DNA from: Opitutia bacterium
GTDB lineage: Bacteria; Verrucomicrobiota; Verrucomicrobiia; Opitutales; Opitutaceae
Length of the DNA stretch: 64,000 nucleotides
Direction of reading: 5' to 3'
Assembly (NCBI GenBank): GCA_947475065.1
Contig: CANJLB010000013.1
Coordinates: 30,300-94,299 of the forward strand
This document shows, piece by piece, positions 37,792-45,990 of the stretch. Both the position numbers and the translations under genes were made by a program. Numbering within the stretch: the stretch's first letter is position 1; every line of letters begins with the position of its first letter. The notes below the pieces were generated by a model, which saw nothing but the letters and a program-made list of their open reading frames with translations, searched no databases and was not told the origin of the DNA.

Positions 37792-40002
37792 TCAGTCAAC
37801 GGCCTTCCACTTAAACTCCGCGCCGCTCTTGCGGGCGGCGCTGGCACCGAGGGCGGTGGCGGTCACGGGGCCGGGCGTGTTGGGCTGCGTGGTGAGGTAG
37901 CGGTGGTTCGCGAGCGACATGAGCATGGTGTCGCCACGCATGAGGTTGACCCATTGGAACGACTCGGCGAGGCCGGGCTGGGCGTTGCCGCGATCTTTAA
38001 ACCCCACTTCGTCGCCATTGACGGAGACGAATAGGCCGAACGACGACTTGAGCGCCACGCGGCCAAGCCCGAGATCGACCACTTGAAACTTCACCTTCGC
38101 TGCATTGGCATCCGCAGCCGCTGCTCTTGCATTGATCAAGGGGGAGAGGCGATTGAGGTCGGAAGACGTGTTGGAAGACAACCCGGTGAAGTCAAAGAGC
38201 ACGCTGCCGTCAGCACTACTGGTGAGAATGATCGTCTTCCCGACCGGGATTTCGCGCTCAATGCCGCGGGCGCGGGGCTCTTCGACCGTGTAGTTGTCGA
38301 AGTCGGCATAGCCGCCGGGCTGGCCCGATGTGTTGAAGCTGAACAGCGCGGGCCGGACGCCTTGGAAGGTCGTGCTGGCCTTGAAGGTTGTCTGAACCGT
38401 GCCGCCCAAGGGCGTGAACACCTTGCCGTCGGCGCTCCAACTGAAATCGGCCAGATCGGTCTCGAAATCGCAATGCATCCGCAGCCAGACGTGCGCAGGG
38501 GGATTGGCGACGCTGGCCATCGGCGCGGGGGCGGCGGGCGGGGCGGGCGCTGGAGCCGCAGGTGCGGCCGGACCAGCTGGGGCGGCGGCCCCTCGTCCGC
38601 CACCGCGCCGGCCGCCGCCGCCACGCGCGGCGACCGCGCCCTGGAACATTTGCAGGGATGTGCTATCGGCGGTTTTCGCCACTCCGATCCAACCATAAGG
38701 GGAGGCGATGAATCCCAATCCGGCAATGTCCCCCACGGCCATGCCCGTGGAATCCAGCTCCACGGTCATGGTGGACTCGGGCCCGGGCGGGCGCTGGGCG
38801 AGGGAGTTGCGGGCGGCATAAAGATCCGAGGCTGGCAGCGAGTGCAGGCGCAGCACACCGGGTTTTTCGGTGAGCGACCATTTGGTGTCGTCGGGGACAT
38901 GGTTCCACTGCCACTCCGGGTTGAGCTTGCCACTGTTAAAGCTGTCGTCGTGGACGAAGGCGGGCTTGGGCGGCTGATTGACGCCGGTGTTGGGCTTGAC
39001 CCATGTGTTGGGAGCGCGCCGGAGATTGCCGGGCAGTCCGACCAAGGGAAAACCATCGTCCCAAGTGATCGGAACCAAGGAGACCATGCGGCCCGCGCTG
39101 CCATGGTCCGACATGATGATGGCCCACCACTCGCCGGAGGGCGTGCTGACCATGCCGCCTTGGTGGAGCCAGAGGCCGCGGTCGTTGGCCTGCGTCCTGG
39201 CGGGCGTGCCGCTGGGGACGCCGAGCGACTCGCTCGTGACCATCTTGGTGACTTTCCACGGGCCATCAATGGAGTCGGCAACGGCGACAAACTGGTCCAC
39301 GGGCCCGCCGGGCTGGCAGGAGATGTCCACGTATTTGCCGTTGATCTTGTAGAGGTGGTGGCCTTCGCCCATGCGCTCGGGCAAGGTGCGCTTGGGGGCG
39401 TCGGTCTTGAAGGAGCGGAGGTCGGGATTCAGCTCATCAATGGGATACGGGGCGCCGGCGCCCGAGATGACATAGACCTTGCCGTCGTCGTCGAAGAGCA
39501 CGGAGAGGTCGTGGCGGCCGGGGAGCTGGTTGCGCTCCCACGGGCCGGTGATGGATTTCGAGCGATAGACCATGAGGCCGGCGCCGTTGACGTTGGTGAA
39601 CACGTAGAACATCCCGTCGTGATAGCGGAGGCACGGCGCCCAGATGCCCTTGCCGTAGATGTTTCCGCCTTCGAGGCGGTAGGCCGGGCCGAGGTCGAGC
39701 TTGTCGCCGCAATAGCCAGCCAGCTCCCAGTTCACGAGATCCTTGGAATGCATGAGCTGCACCGAAGGCATCATGTGCATGGTTGTGCCGGCGAGATAGT
39801 AGTCGTCGCCGACGCGGATGACATCGGGGTCCTCGAACTCCTCATAAAACAGCGGATTGGAGTAGGTGCCATTGCCGTTGTCGGCGGTCCAGTGTTTGGC
39901 CGGAGATCCGCTGCCTGCGGAGGACGGGGAGGAGGAAATGGCCGCACACGGGGCCAGCAAAAGCAGGCCCAGCAAGCCGAGCGGCAGAAAGAGTTTTTTC
40001 AT
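37792..40002 (-). CDS. Secreted GH43-type beta-xylosidase/arabinofuranosidase, multidomain
   Basis: A 736-aa protein with a signal peptide (LFLPLGLLGLLLLAPCAA; the Pro before Cys makes lipidation uncertain). The N-terminal GH43 propeller has FEDPDVIRVGDDYYLAGTT, GIWAPCLRYHDGMFYVFT and MGEGHHLYKINGKYVDIS. A concanavalin-like domain typical of GH43 xylosidases follows (DDSFNSGKLNPEWQWNHVPD). It is interrupted by a Gly/Arg then Ala/Pro tract (about residues 455-500). The C-terminus has a fascin-like or beta-trefoil-like region with ALKSSFGLFVSVNGDE. It is the first gene of the hydrolase run. Confidence 0.85.
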   Translation of the reverse strand: MKKLFLPLGLLGLLLLAPCAAISSSPSSAGSGSPAKHWTADNGNGTYSNPLFYEEFEDPDVIRVGDDYYLAGTTMHMMPSVQLMHSKDLVNWELAGYCGDKLDLGPAYRLEGGNIYGKGIWAPCLRYHDGMFYVFTNVNGAGLMVYRSKSITGPWERNQLPGRHDLSVLFDDDGKVYVISGAGAPYPIDELNPDLRSFKTDAPKRTLPERMGEGHHLYKINGKYVDISCQPGGPVDQFVAVADSIDGPWKVTKMVTSESLGVPSGTPARTQANDRGLWLHQGGMVSTPSGEWWAIIMSDHGSAGRMVSLVPITWDDGFPLVGLPGNLRRAPNTWVKPNTGVNQPPKPAFVHDDSFNSGKLNPEWQWNHVPDDTKWSLTEKPGVLRLHSLPASDLYAARNSLAQRPPGPESTMTVELDSTGMAVGDIAGLGFIASPYGWIGVAKTADSTSLQMFQGAVAARGGGGRRGGGRGAAAPAGPAAPAAPAPAPPAAPAPMASVANPPAHVWLRMHCDFETDLADFSWSADGKVFTPLGGTVQTTFKASTTFQGVRPALFSFNTSGQPGGYADFDNYTVEEPRARGIEREIPVGKTIILTSSADGSVLFDFTGLSSNTSSDLNRLSPLINARAAAADANAAKVKFQVVDLGLGRVALKSSFGLFVSVNGDEVGFKDRGNAQPGLAESFQWVNLMRGDTMLMSLANHRYLTTQPNTPGPVTATALGASAARKSGAEFKWKAVD

Positions 40003-40181
40003 GGGGAAAAGGTTGCGGGGCGAAGTTCAGATCGCGCCATGCGGCAAAGAAATGTCAGGGAGAGTGCGCGGAGTAGGTCGGGACGATCTTGGGTGGGGTG
40101 GATGAAGGGCATAATCTCACGCTCCTGGCACCAGCGGTCAACCCTGAACCGCGTCACCTGTGACGGCGGGATGACGCCGTT

Positions 40182-40205
40182 GGGAGCGCGGCCGCCCTCG
40201 GCCGC
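40182..40205 (-). repeat. 24-bp GC-rich dispersed repeat, copy 1
   Basis: This 24-bp sequence beginning GGGAGCGCGGCCGC is identical, in reverse orientation, to 49910-49933. Both copies are intergenic. The internal GCGGCCG(A)GGGCGGCCGC structure is partly palindromic. Confidence 0.8.
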
Positions 40206-40348
40206 TTCCCCAGCAGTCCGGCCTCGTGTGGGAAAAGTGGTCATGCCCGAGGCCGAATACCGTTTAGGAGCACGCAAACAAGGCGGGGTGGCGGAATGTC
40301 GCTGCGCTCGGCAACGGCGACCCCGCCCTACAGCCACGCCAGCCATAC

Positions 40349-40369
40349 GGGCGCAGACTTGCTGCGCCC
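40349..40369. repeat. GGGCGCAG/CTGCGCCC dyad, copy 1
   Basis: A perfect 8-bp inverted repeat around a 5-nt centre (GACTT-like). It shares 20 of 21 bases with the element at 59919-59939, so it is a small dispersed intergenic element. Confidence 0.75.
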
Positions 40370-40540
40370 TTCCGAGGTAGGGCGTGACCGCCGGTCGCGC
40401 CGCTCCGTGTTGCCGCGAGCATGAAATCGCCTCGACAGCTACGACGACGGCGGGTTGGCTGCATCTGAATCCCCACAGCCCCGTGCGCGAAATTTGCCCC
40501 GTCAATCTTTTCAAACTCCACCCCAGTGGCCCTCCACCGG

Positions 40541-40554
40541 TTTCACCGGTGAAA
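40541..40554. promoter_or_regulatory. 14-bp palindrome, possible LacI-type operator
   Basis: TTTCACCGGTGAAA is a perfect palindrome with a central CG, the shape of LacI-family operators. It lies 40 nt before the frameshifted gene and about 540 nt upstream of the hydrolase run. Its role is inferred from form only. Confidence 0.3.
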
Positions 40555-40593
40555 GGTAGTGCAGGCTGATAATACAGTTGGGCAAAACGAGTG

Positions 40594-40988
40594 ATGCTCT
40601 GCCATAAATGCGGTTTAGCGGAAGCGAGGGTTCACCGTCACAAAATGGTCTTCAGACAGAAGATCGAGGAACATCTATCTCCGCTGTGCGCTGGCCCGTC
40701 AGAAGAAGTGAACCCTGCTGTGACGGCTCCGATCGTTGTGCCTCCGGTGCCAGAAATTGTGATCGTTGGTCGCCGTCCGGCAGGCGACAGTGGGCCGCGG
40801 AGATTGATAATGAAGCGGCCGGCAGTTGTGCGTGACTTGGCGGCCGCACTTGGGTTGAAGCCGTTCAAGTTAATACCGAGCTAACCCAGTATGTTGGCTT
40901 TGTGTCGTTGGGTTCGAAGGTGGAGGACTCGCTGGCACGGAGCGTAGCTGAAAAGCACGGATTCGAGCTATTGTTTGACGATGAGTGA
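40594..40988 (+). pseudogene. CxxC protein with IF2-N-like C-terminus, broken by a frameshift
   Basis: The first frame (ATG 40594) reads MLCHKCGLAEARVH, PIVVPPVPEIVIVG and KRPAVVRDLAAALGLKPFKL, then hits a stop at 40882-40884. The frame starting at 40875 continues the same protein: TELTQYVGFVSLGSKVEDSL and SVAEKHGFELLFDDE, stop at 40986-40988. A single missing base near 40873-40875 joins them. The zinc-finger-like N-terminus has lost a cysteine (HLSPLCAGP where HLCxxCAGP is expected) and the local base composition is more AT-rich, both consistent with decay. A sequencing error at the shift is the alternative. Confidence 0.7.
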
Positions 40989-41353
40989 TCGCACGAAAAA
41001 CCTGCCCAACAAGTGGCAGCGGGCGGGAGTCGTCCGGAGGCGGATCTCCATGATTGCGCGGTGGCTTGGTCCGCGCTGCGGACTGAACCGCAGACCGCTG
41101 CGAGGGCGATGCGGATGTGCCGGAACTCGGCGTCGAGCTCGTGTGTGCCGCGCAAAAAGTCCTGCAGGCACTTGAGCAGGCAGGTCGGAAAGTACGGGCC
41201 ATAGCAGGCCGGATCGCCTTGGGAGCGGATGGCGTCAAGCCGCGCGCGCAGCAGGGACCGGTAACGGCGGGGGAACAACAAGGGGACCAGCTTTCGGACC
41301 GCCGGCGGGTGACCAAACTGGGAACCGCCGGGTGGACATTTTCTTGGTTTCAT
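40865..41353 (-). CDS. Hypothetical protein, possibly degraded
   Basis: A frame from the ATG at 41353 contains a protein-like segment (KLVPLLFPRRYRSLLRARLD, CYGPYFPTCLLKCLQDFLRG, HELDAEFRHIRIALAAVC) and then a C-terminus of poor quality. The last part overlaps the 3' end of the frameshifted gene on the other strand. No family was recognised. It could be an old gene remnant; real expression is doubtful. Confidence 0.35.
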   Translation of the reverse strand: MKPRKCPPGGSQFGHPPAVRKLVPLLFPRRYRSLLRARLDAIRSQGDPACYGPYFPTCLLKCLQDFLRGTHELDAEFRHIRIALAAVCGSVRSADQATAQSWRSASGRLPPAATCWAGFSCDHSSSNNSSNPCFSATLRASESSTFEPNDTKPTYWVSSVLT

Positions 41354-41384
41354 GGCCGCCCCATTTGTGCCAGACTTAGCCCCC

Positions 41385-42128
41385 ATGATCCTCCTTGGTG
41401 TCAACATTGACCACTGCGCCACGCTCCGGCAGGCGCGCTACCGGCAGGCGGCGGCCACGGCAGGCGGCGCGGTTGAGCCCGATCCGGTCACCTTCGCCCT
41501 GCTCGCCGAACACGCCGGAGCCGACGGCATCACCGTCCACCTGCGCGAGGATCGCCGCCACATCCAGGAGCGCGATGTGTGGCGGCTGCGCGAGGGCATC
41601 GCCACGCGCCTCAATCTTGAGATGACCTGCACGCCCGCCATGACGCGCTTCGCCCTGAAGCTGCGGCCTGACTCCGTCTGTCTCGTCCCTGAAAATCGCG
41701 CCGAAATCACCACCGAGGGAGGGCTCGACGTCCTCGCCCACCGCCGCCGCGTGGCCAAATGCGTGGACGCGATGAACGCCGCCGGCATCGCGACCAGCCT
41801 TTTCATTGACCCCGTCGCGGCACACATCCAGCTCGCGGCCGAGCTCGGCGCGCCATGGATCGAGCTGCACACGGGCGCGTATGCCCACGCCTATTTTTCC
41901 CGGCGCCGCGCGAAACAGCTGGGCCGCCTGCGCGACGGCGCGGTCCGCGCCCACGGCCTTGGCCTCGTCGTCAACGCCGGCCACGGCATCAATTACGTCA
42001 ACATCGCCGAGTTACGGATGCTCCCGCACATCCACGAGCTGAACATCGGCCACAGCATCGTGAGCCGCGCGCTTTTCACCGGCCTCGGGGAAGCCGTGCG
42101 TGAGATGAAGGCGCGGATGAATCCATGA
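41385..42128 (+). CDS. pdxJ: Pyridoxine 5'-phosphate synthase
   Basis: PdxJ condenses 1-deoxyxylulose 5-phosphate with 3-amino-2-oxopropyl phosphate in vitamin B6 synthesis. The 247-aa product shows LGVNIDHCATLRQAR, the ITVHLREDRRHIQERD active-site loop, LEMTCTP, SLFIDPV, IELHTGAYA and INYVNIAELRMLPHIHELNI. The ATG at 41385 gives the standard N-terminus. It is followed by acpS, the same order as in many bacteria. Confidence 0.96.
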   Translation: MILLGVNIDHCATLRQARYRQAAATAGGAVEPDPVTFALLAEHAGADGITVHLREDRRHIQERDVWRLREGIATRLNLEMTCTPAMTRFALKLRPDSVCLVPENRAEITTEGGLDVLAHRRRVAKCVDAMNAAGIATSLFIDPVAAHIQLAAELGAPWIELHTGAYAHAYFSRRRAKQLGRLRDGAVRAHGLGLVVNAGHGINYVNIAELRMLPHIHELNIGHSIVSRALFTGLGEAVREMKARMNP

Positions 42129-42217
42129 AGCAGCGGGCAGTGAGTAGCGAACATCCGCAGGCGCACGCTTCTGGTTTTCTACTCGCTACCCGCTACTCAC
42201 TACCCGCTACTTTCCCC

Positions 42218-42628
42218 ATGAGCCTCACCCTTCCTCCAGGCGGCATCCTGCTCGGCCTCGGCTGCGACCTCATCGAGATTGAGCGCATCCGCGGCGTGCT
42301 GGAGCGGCAGGGCGAGCGGTTTCTCGCGCGGGTGTTCACCGACGAAGAGCGCGCCTACTGCCTGGGGATGAAGCATCCGCACAAACATCTCGCCGCCCGC
42401 TGGGCCGCCAAGGAGGCCGTGGCGAAATGTTTCACCACCGGCATCAGCGCGGAACTGGGCTGGAAGTCCGTCTCCGTTTACCATGGTGCGCGCATGGAAC
42501 CGCTGGTCCGCCTCGACGCACCGGCCGCCGCCCTGCTCCACCGTTTCGGGGGCACGGGCGTGATGCTCACCCTCTCGCACACCGAGACCGCCGCTATGGC
42601 CGTCGCCGCCCTCGTAAAGGCGGCATGA
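42218..42628 (+). CDS. acpS: Holo-[acyl-carrier-protein] synthase
   Basis: This 136-aa enzyme transfers the 4'-phosphopantetheine arm of CoA to acyl carrier protein. Motifs: GLGCDLIEIERIRGVLERQG (metal-binding aspartate), RWAAKEAVAKCFTTGI (the WAAKEA signature) and LTLSHTETAAMAVA. It starts at ATG 42218, after an 89-nt gap that contains repeated CCCGCTACT/CTCGCTAC words. The stop overlaps the nnr start (ATGA). Confidence 0.95.
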   Translation: MSLTLPPGGILLGLGCDLIEIERIRGVLERQGERFLARVFTDEERAYCLGMKHPHKHLAARWAAKEAVAKCFTTGISAELGWKSVSVYHGARMEPLVRLDAPAAALLHRFGGTGVMLTLSHTETAAMAVAALVKAA

Positions 42629-44166
42629 CCGCACCCGTTTCGCCCATGACTTTTCCCGCGCATCCCATCCTGACCTGCGACGCCGCAGGCGCATTCGAGC
42701 AAACCCTGTTCGGCGGCGACGAAGCTCGCGAATGGACCGCGATGCAAACCGCCGGCCGCGCCGTGGCGGACGCCGTGCTCGACGACTACGAGGAAATCGG
42801 CGGTTTTCCGCCAACGGGCCGCGTGCTGGTGCTCGCCGGCAAAGGCCACAACGGCGGCGACGCACTCCTCGCCACGCAGGCCATCCTGAAGAAATTTCCG
42901 GCGGCCAGCGCCGAGGTGGTCTTTGGCTTTGGCGAACGCCCACTGCGTCCGCTCGCGGCACGGGCGTGGCGCGAGCTGGCGTTGTTCGCGGGCTCGCGCG
43001 TGACGGTTGGGGACGCAGGCAGCCCGTCCGCGCTCCCCTACGACCTCGTGCTCGATGGCGTCTTTGGCTTCCAGTTCCGCCCGCCCCTCGACCCGGCGAC
43101 CGCCGCGCTACTCGCGCGGGTGAACGCGCTTCCCGTCCGTCTGCGTGCCGCCGTGGATTTGCCGAGCGGCCTCGGGGTACCGGACGCCTTCCATGCCGAT
43201 TTCACCTACGCCACGGGCATCGTCAAAGCACCGTTGCTCACGCTGCCCAACGCGGGCCGCGTCCGCTATCTTGATCTGGGTTTCTTCGATACCGCCGGTG
43301 CCGCTGAGGCCGGTCGAGAGCCGCCGGCAGCGGAGGACAATTTTGTTCTCACCGGCGGTGTGCTCGCGCCGTTACGCCGGCTGCGTTCGCCGCACACGGA
43401 CAAGCGGAGCCATGGCCACCTGATCGTCATGGGCGGCTCGCGGCAGTATCCGGGCGCAGTGCTGATGAGCGTGCAGGCGGCGCTCCGCAGCGGTGCGGGG
43501 CTGGTGACGGCGTTCGTGCCTGAACCGCTCGTGGCGGCTTTTGCCGCGTGCGTGCCCGAGGCGATGTGGAACGGCTGTCCGATCACGAAGGCCGGTGGGC
43601 TCGCCAAGGAGGTTCGCGAACTGCTGCGCCCCTACACCGGGCGCGCCACGGCGTGGCTCCTCGGACCGGGCCTGGGGCGCGAGCCGGAAACGCTGGAATT
43701 GTTGCGTGACGTCATCATCGCGGCGGAGGCGCCGCTCGTGCTTGATGCCGACGCGCTCCAGCCTGACCTCGTGCGGGCGGGCAAGATGCCTCGCGTGCTC
43801 ACACCGCACGCGGGCGAACTCGCGCGGATCGCGGACGGACACGATGTCCACTCTCTCAGCGAGATCGCCAAGGCGGTCATCGTCGCCAAGGGGCCGGTGA
43901 CTCACATCACCAGCGACCGCACGACGTGGCACAGCTTTTTTGGCGGGCCGGTGCTGGCGCGGGGTGGCAGCGGCGACGTGCTCGCCGGACTGATCGGCGG
44001 GCTGGCCGCGCAAACGCCGGGCGACCTGCCCGGCGCGGCGGCGCGCGGCGTAGTGTGGCAGGGCCGCGCGGCGGACTTGCTCGCGCGGGCTCACGGGCAG
44101 GTTGCGGTGACGACGACACAGTTGCTGGATTTTCTGCCGTCAGCGTTGAGAAAGGAGGCATCATGA
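42625..44166 (+). CDS. nnr: Bifunctional NAD(P)H-hydrate epimerase/dehydratase
   Basis: This 513-aa protein repairs hydrated NAD(P)H. The N-terminal YjeF epimerase domain has the motif VLAGKGHNGGDALLAT. The C-terminal ADP/ATP-dependent dehydratase domain has GHLIVMGGSRQYPGA, VLDADALQ, VLTPHAGELARI and RGGSGDVLAGLIGGL. The ATG overlaps the acpS stop by 4 nt (ATGA), and its own stop overlaps dprA the same way, so the four genes are translationally coupled. Confidence 0.95.
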   Translation: MTAPVSPMTFPAHPILTCDAAGAFEQTLFGGDEAREWTAMQTAGRAVADAVLDDYEEIGGFPPTGRVLVLAGKGHNGGDALLATQAILKKFPAASAEVVFGFGERPLRPLAARAWRELALFAGSRVTVGDAGSPSALPYDLVLDGVFGFQFRPPLDPATAALLARVNALPVRLRAAVDLPSGLGVPDAFHADFTYATGIVKAPLLTLPNAGRVRYLDLGFFDTAGAAEAGREPPAAEDNFVLTGGVLAPLRRLRSPHTDKRSHGHLIVMGGSRQYPGAVLMSVQAALRSGAGLVTAFVPEPLVAAFAACVPEAMWNGCPITKAGGLAKEVRELLRPYTGRATAWLLGPGLGREPETLELLRDVIIAAEAPLVLDADALQPDLVRAGKMPRVLTPHAGELARIADGHDVHSLSEIAKAVIVAKGPVTHITSDRTTWHSFFGGPVLARGGSGDVLAGLIGGLAAQTPGDLPGAAARGVVWQGRAADLLARAHGQVAVTTTQLLDFLPSALRKEAS

Positions 44167-45308
44167 GAGCGGGCGAAACAGAACTGACCACCACGCAGGC
44201 GCTGCTTGTGCTGAATGCGCTGCCAAACATCGGACCGATCACGCTCAACCGACTGCTCGCGGAGCTCGGTGGCGATCCGCGCAGCGTGCTGGCGGCTGGC
44301 GCGCGACGGCTGGAGTCGGTGCGCGGCGTGGGGCCGGCCATCAGCGCGAGCATCACCGGCTGGCGGGAAAATTTTGACCTCGCACGGGAGGAGGAGCGAA
44401 TGGCGCAGGCAAAGGTGAGCTTCGTCACCACGGGTGACGCGGCCTATCCGAAGCTGCTGCGCGAAATCCACGACCCGCCCATCGGGCTTTATCGGAAGGG
44501 CGGCCACGAATTTGGCCAGCCGTGCATCGCGATGGTCGGCTCGCGGCGGACCACGCTCTACGGGCAGAGCGTGGCGAAGAAATTCGGCGCGGAGCTGGCA
44601 CGGCTGGGCTTTTGCATCGTCAGCGGGCTGGCGCGCGGCATTGATACGGCGGCGCATGAGGGCGCGCTGTCCGTCGGCGGCAAGACGGCGGCGGTGCTTG
44701 GCACAGGGATTGACCTGATCTATCCGCCGGAAAACCTCGCCCTCTACCGGCAGATTGAGGCCAGCGGCGCGATTTTGTCGGAATTTCCGTTTGGGCGGCG
44801 GGCGGACCGGCAGTCGTTTGCCATGCGGAACCGCATCATCGCCGGGATGTGCGAAGCCGTGATCGTGGTCGAAAGTGACGCCGGCGGCGGCTCAATGATC
44901 ACGGCAAAATTTGCGGGCGAACAGGGGCGGCTGCTGTTCGCGGTGCCCGGGCGCATTGACCAGGCGACGAGCGCGGGCTGCCATCAACTCATCCGCGACG
45001 GCGCAACGCTGCTGACGAGCGTGGACGACATTCTGGGCGAACTCAATTATCTCGACGGGCTGCGGCCCGGGCCGATTCCCGAGAAGGCGGGGTCGGGCGT
45101 AAGCGGCGTGGTGGCCGGGGCCGCGCAGCTTTCGGAAGACGAGAAAAAGGTTTTCGCGGGTTTCGCGGGCGGAGCGCTCGTGTCGTTGGACGCATTGGCG
45201 GAGCAGACGGGGCTGCCCGTCTCCCGGCTCTCAGGGACGCTGATGATGCTGGAGCTGAAACGGCTGATCGTAAAGCGGGCCGACGGGACGTTTGAGGCGC
45301 GCGGGTGA
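44163..45308 (+). CDS. dprA: DNA-processing protein DprA
   Basis: DprA loads RecA on incoming single-stranded DNA during transformation. The 381-aa product has an N-terminal helix-hairpin-helix (LESVRGVGPAISASITG), then the Rossmann-like core: MVGSRRTTLYGQ, CIVSGLARGIDTAAHEGAL, TAAVLGTGIDLIYPPEN, RNRIIAGMCEAVIVVES and GGGSMITAKFAGEQGR. A C-terminal winged-helix DML1-like domain follows (LSRLSGTLMMLELK-type segment). The start overlaps the nnr stop. Confidence 0.95.
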   Translation: MRAGETELTTTQALLVLNALPNIGPITLNRLLAELGGDPRSVLAAGARRLESVRGVGPAISASITGWRENFDLAREEERMAQAKVSFVTTGDAAYPKLLREIHDPPIGLYRKGGHEFGQPCIAMVGSRRTTLYGQSVAKKFGAELARLGFCIVSGLARGIDTAAHEGALSVGGKTAAVLGTGIDLIYPPENLALYRQIEASGAILSEFPFGRRADRQSFAMRNRIIAGMCEAVIVVESDAGGGSMITAKFAGEQGRLLFAVPGRIDQATSAGCHQLIRDGATLLTSVDDILGELNYLDGLRPGPIPEKAGSGVSGVVAGAAQLSEDEKKVFAGFAGGALVSLDALAEQTGLPVSRLSGTLMMLELKRLIVKRADGTFEARG

Positions 45309-45320
45309 AGACGGAATTAA

Positions 45321-45383
45321 TTCAGAAACCAGGAAGCCATGAATCAGAGGCCCGGATCATTTCATGGCTTCCTGGCTTCTGAA
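45321..45383. repeat. Large stem-loop between dprA and the HIT gene
   Basis: Arms 45321-45343 and 45361-45383 are 23 nt each and complementary apart from one position (beginning TTCAGAAACCAGGAAG), with a 17-nt loop. It sits between two convergent genes and could act as a bidirectional terminator. The arm sequence resembles part of the dispersed element at 45772-45838. Confidence 0.75.
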
Positions 45384-45413
45384 TAGAATTTGGGGGTTGA
45401 ATTTGATTTCGGC

Positions 45414-45749
45414 TCAGCCCGGGGGCCACGTCATTTGGCGATGGGCGAGGAGGTGGATATGCAGGTGCGGGACGCTCTCGCAGGCGTGCGGGCCGTGGTT
45501 CACGACGAGGCGGAACCCTTCGGCGAGTTGGAGTTTTTTGGCGACCGAGCCGGCGGTGAGCAGGAGATGGCCGAGGAGGGCTTGGTCGGCGGCGGTGGCC
45601 TCGCCGACGCGTGGGATGGGTTGCTTCGGGATGATGAGCAGGTGGATGGGCGCGGCGGGCTGGATGTCGTGGATGACGATGCAATGTTCGTCCTCGTGCT
45701 CGATGCGCGCAGGAATCTCGCGGGCGATGATTTTTTGGAAGATGGTCAT
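45414..45749 (-). CDS. HIT family nucleotide-binding protein
   Basis: A 111-aa histidine-triad protein, hydrolase or transferase of nucleoside phosphates. The N-terminal half has IFQKIIAREIPARIEHEDEH and IHLLIIPKQPIPRV, and the active site is VPHLHIHLLA (H-x-H-x-H). The length and ESVPHLHIH ending fit the Hint/HinT branch. The start is ATG 45749. Confidence 0.95.
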   Translation of the reverse strand: MTIFQKIIAREIPARIEHEDEHCIVIHDIQPAAPIHLLIIPKQPIPRVGEATAADQALLGHLLLTAGSVAKKLQLAEGFRLVVNHGPHACESVPHLHIHLLAHRQMTWPPG

Positions 45750-45771
45750 TTAACAGGGAATGGAGAGAACG

Positions 45772-45838
45772 GAGAATGGCGGAGGTCGGCCTGTGGCCTC
45801 GGTAACATGGTTTCTTGGCTGCTGAATTTTACAGTCGG
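45772..45838 (-). repeat. ACCGAGGCC-type dispersed repeat, copy 1
   Basis: Read on the minus strand, this stretch (ACTGTAAAATTCAGCAGCC, then TTACCGAGGCCACAGGCCGA) matches 53760-53812 closely and 53683-53733 in part. All copies are intergenic. Confidence 0.7.
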
Positions 45839-45990
45839 GAGGCGGAGTTGATTTTGGATTGGGATAATTAGAAGTCACGAAGCCAAGAGACGGAGGATGG
45901 ATCGCGGAAGCTCGGTGGAGCGAAAGGGCGGAAAGCTGAGACGGAGGTTTGGTTCTTGTTTCTTGGATTCCTGCTTAACCCACCCACGCC

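Larger units (their letters stand above)
40003..40593. other. Repeat-rich intergenic region
   Basis: No convincing gene was found on either strand. The region contains a 24-bp GC-rich repeat (40182-40205), a dyad GGCGGGGT/ACCCCGCC (40282-40289 and 40320-40327), a GGGCGCAG/CTGCGCCC dyad (40349-40369) and a 14-bp palindrome (40541-40554). The promoter of the hydrolase run must lie here. Confidence 0.6.

Noticed and set aside
38083..40380. A 765-codon open frame on the plus strand opposite the multidomain GH43-like gene
   Set aside because: The minus frame carries GH43 motifs and a signal peptide; the plus frame has no recognisable domain.
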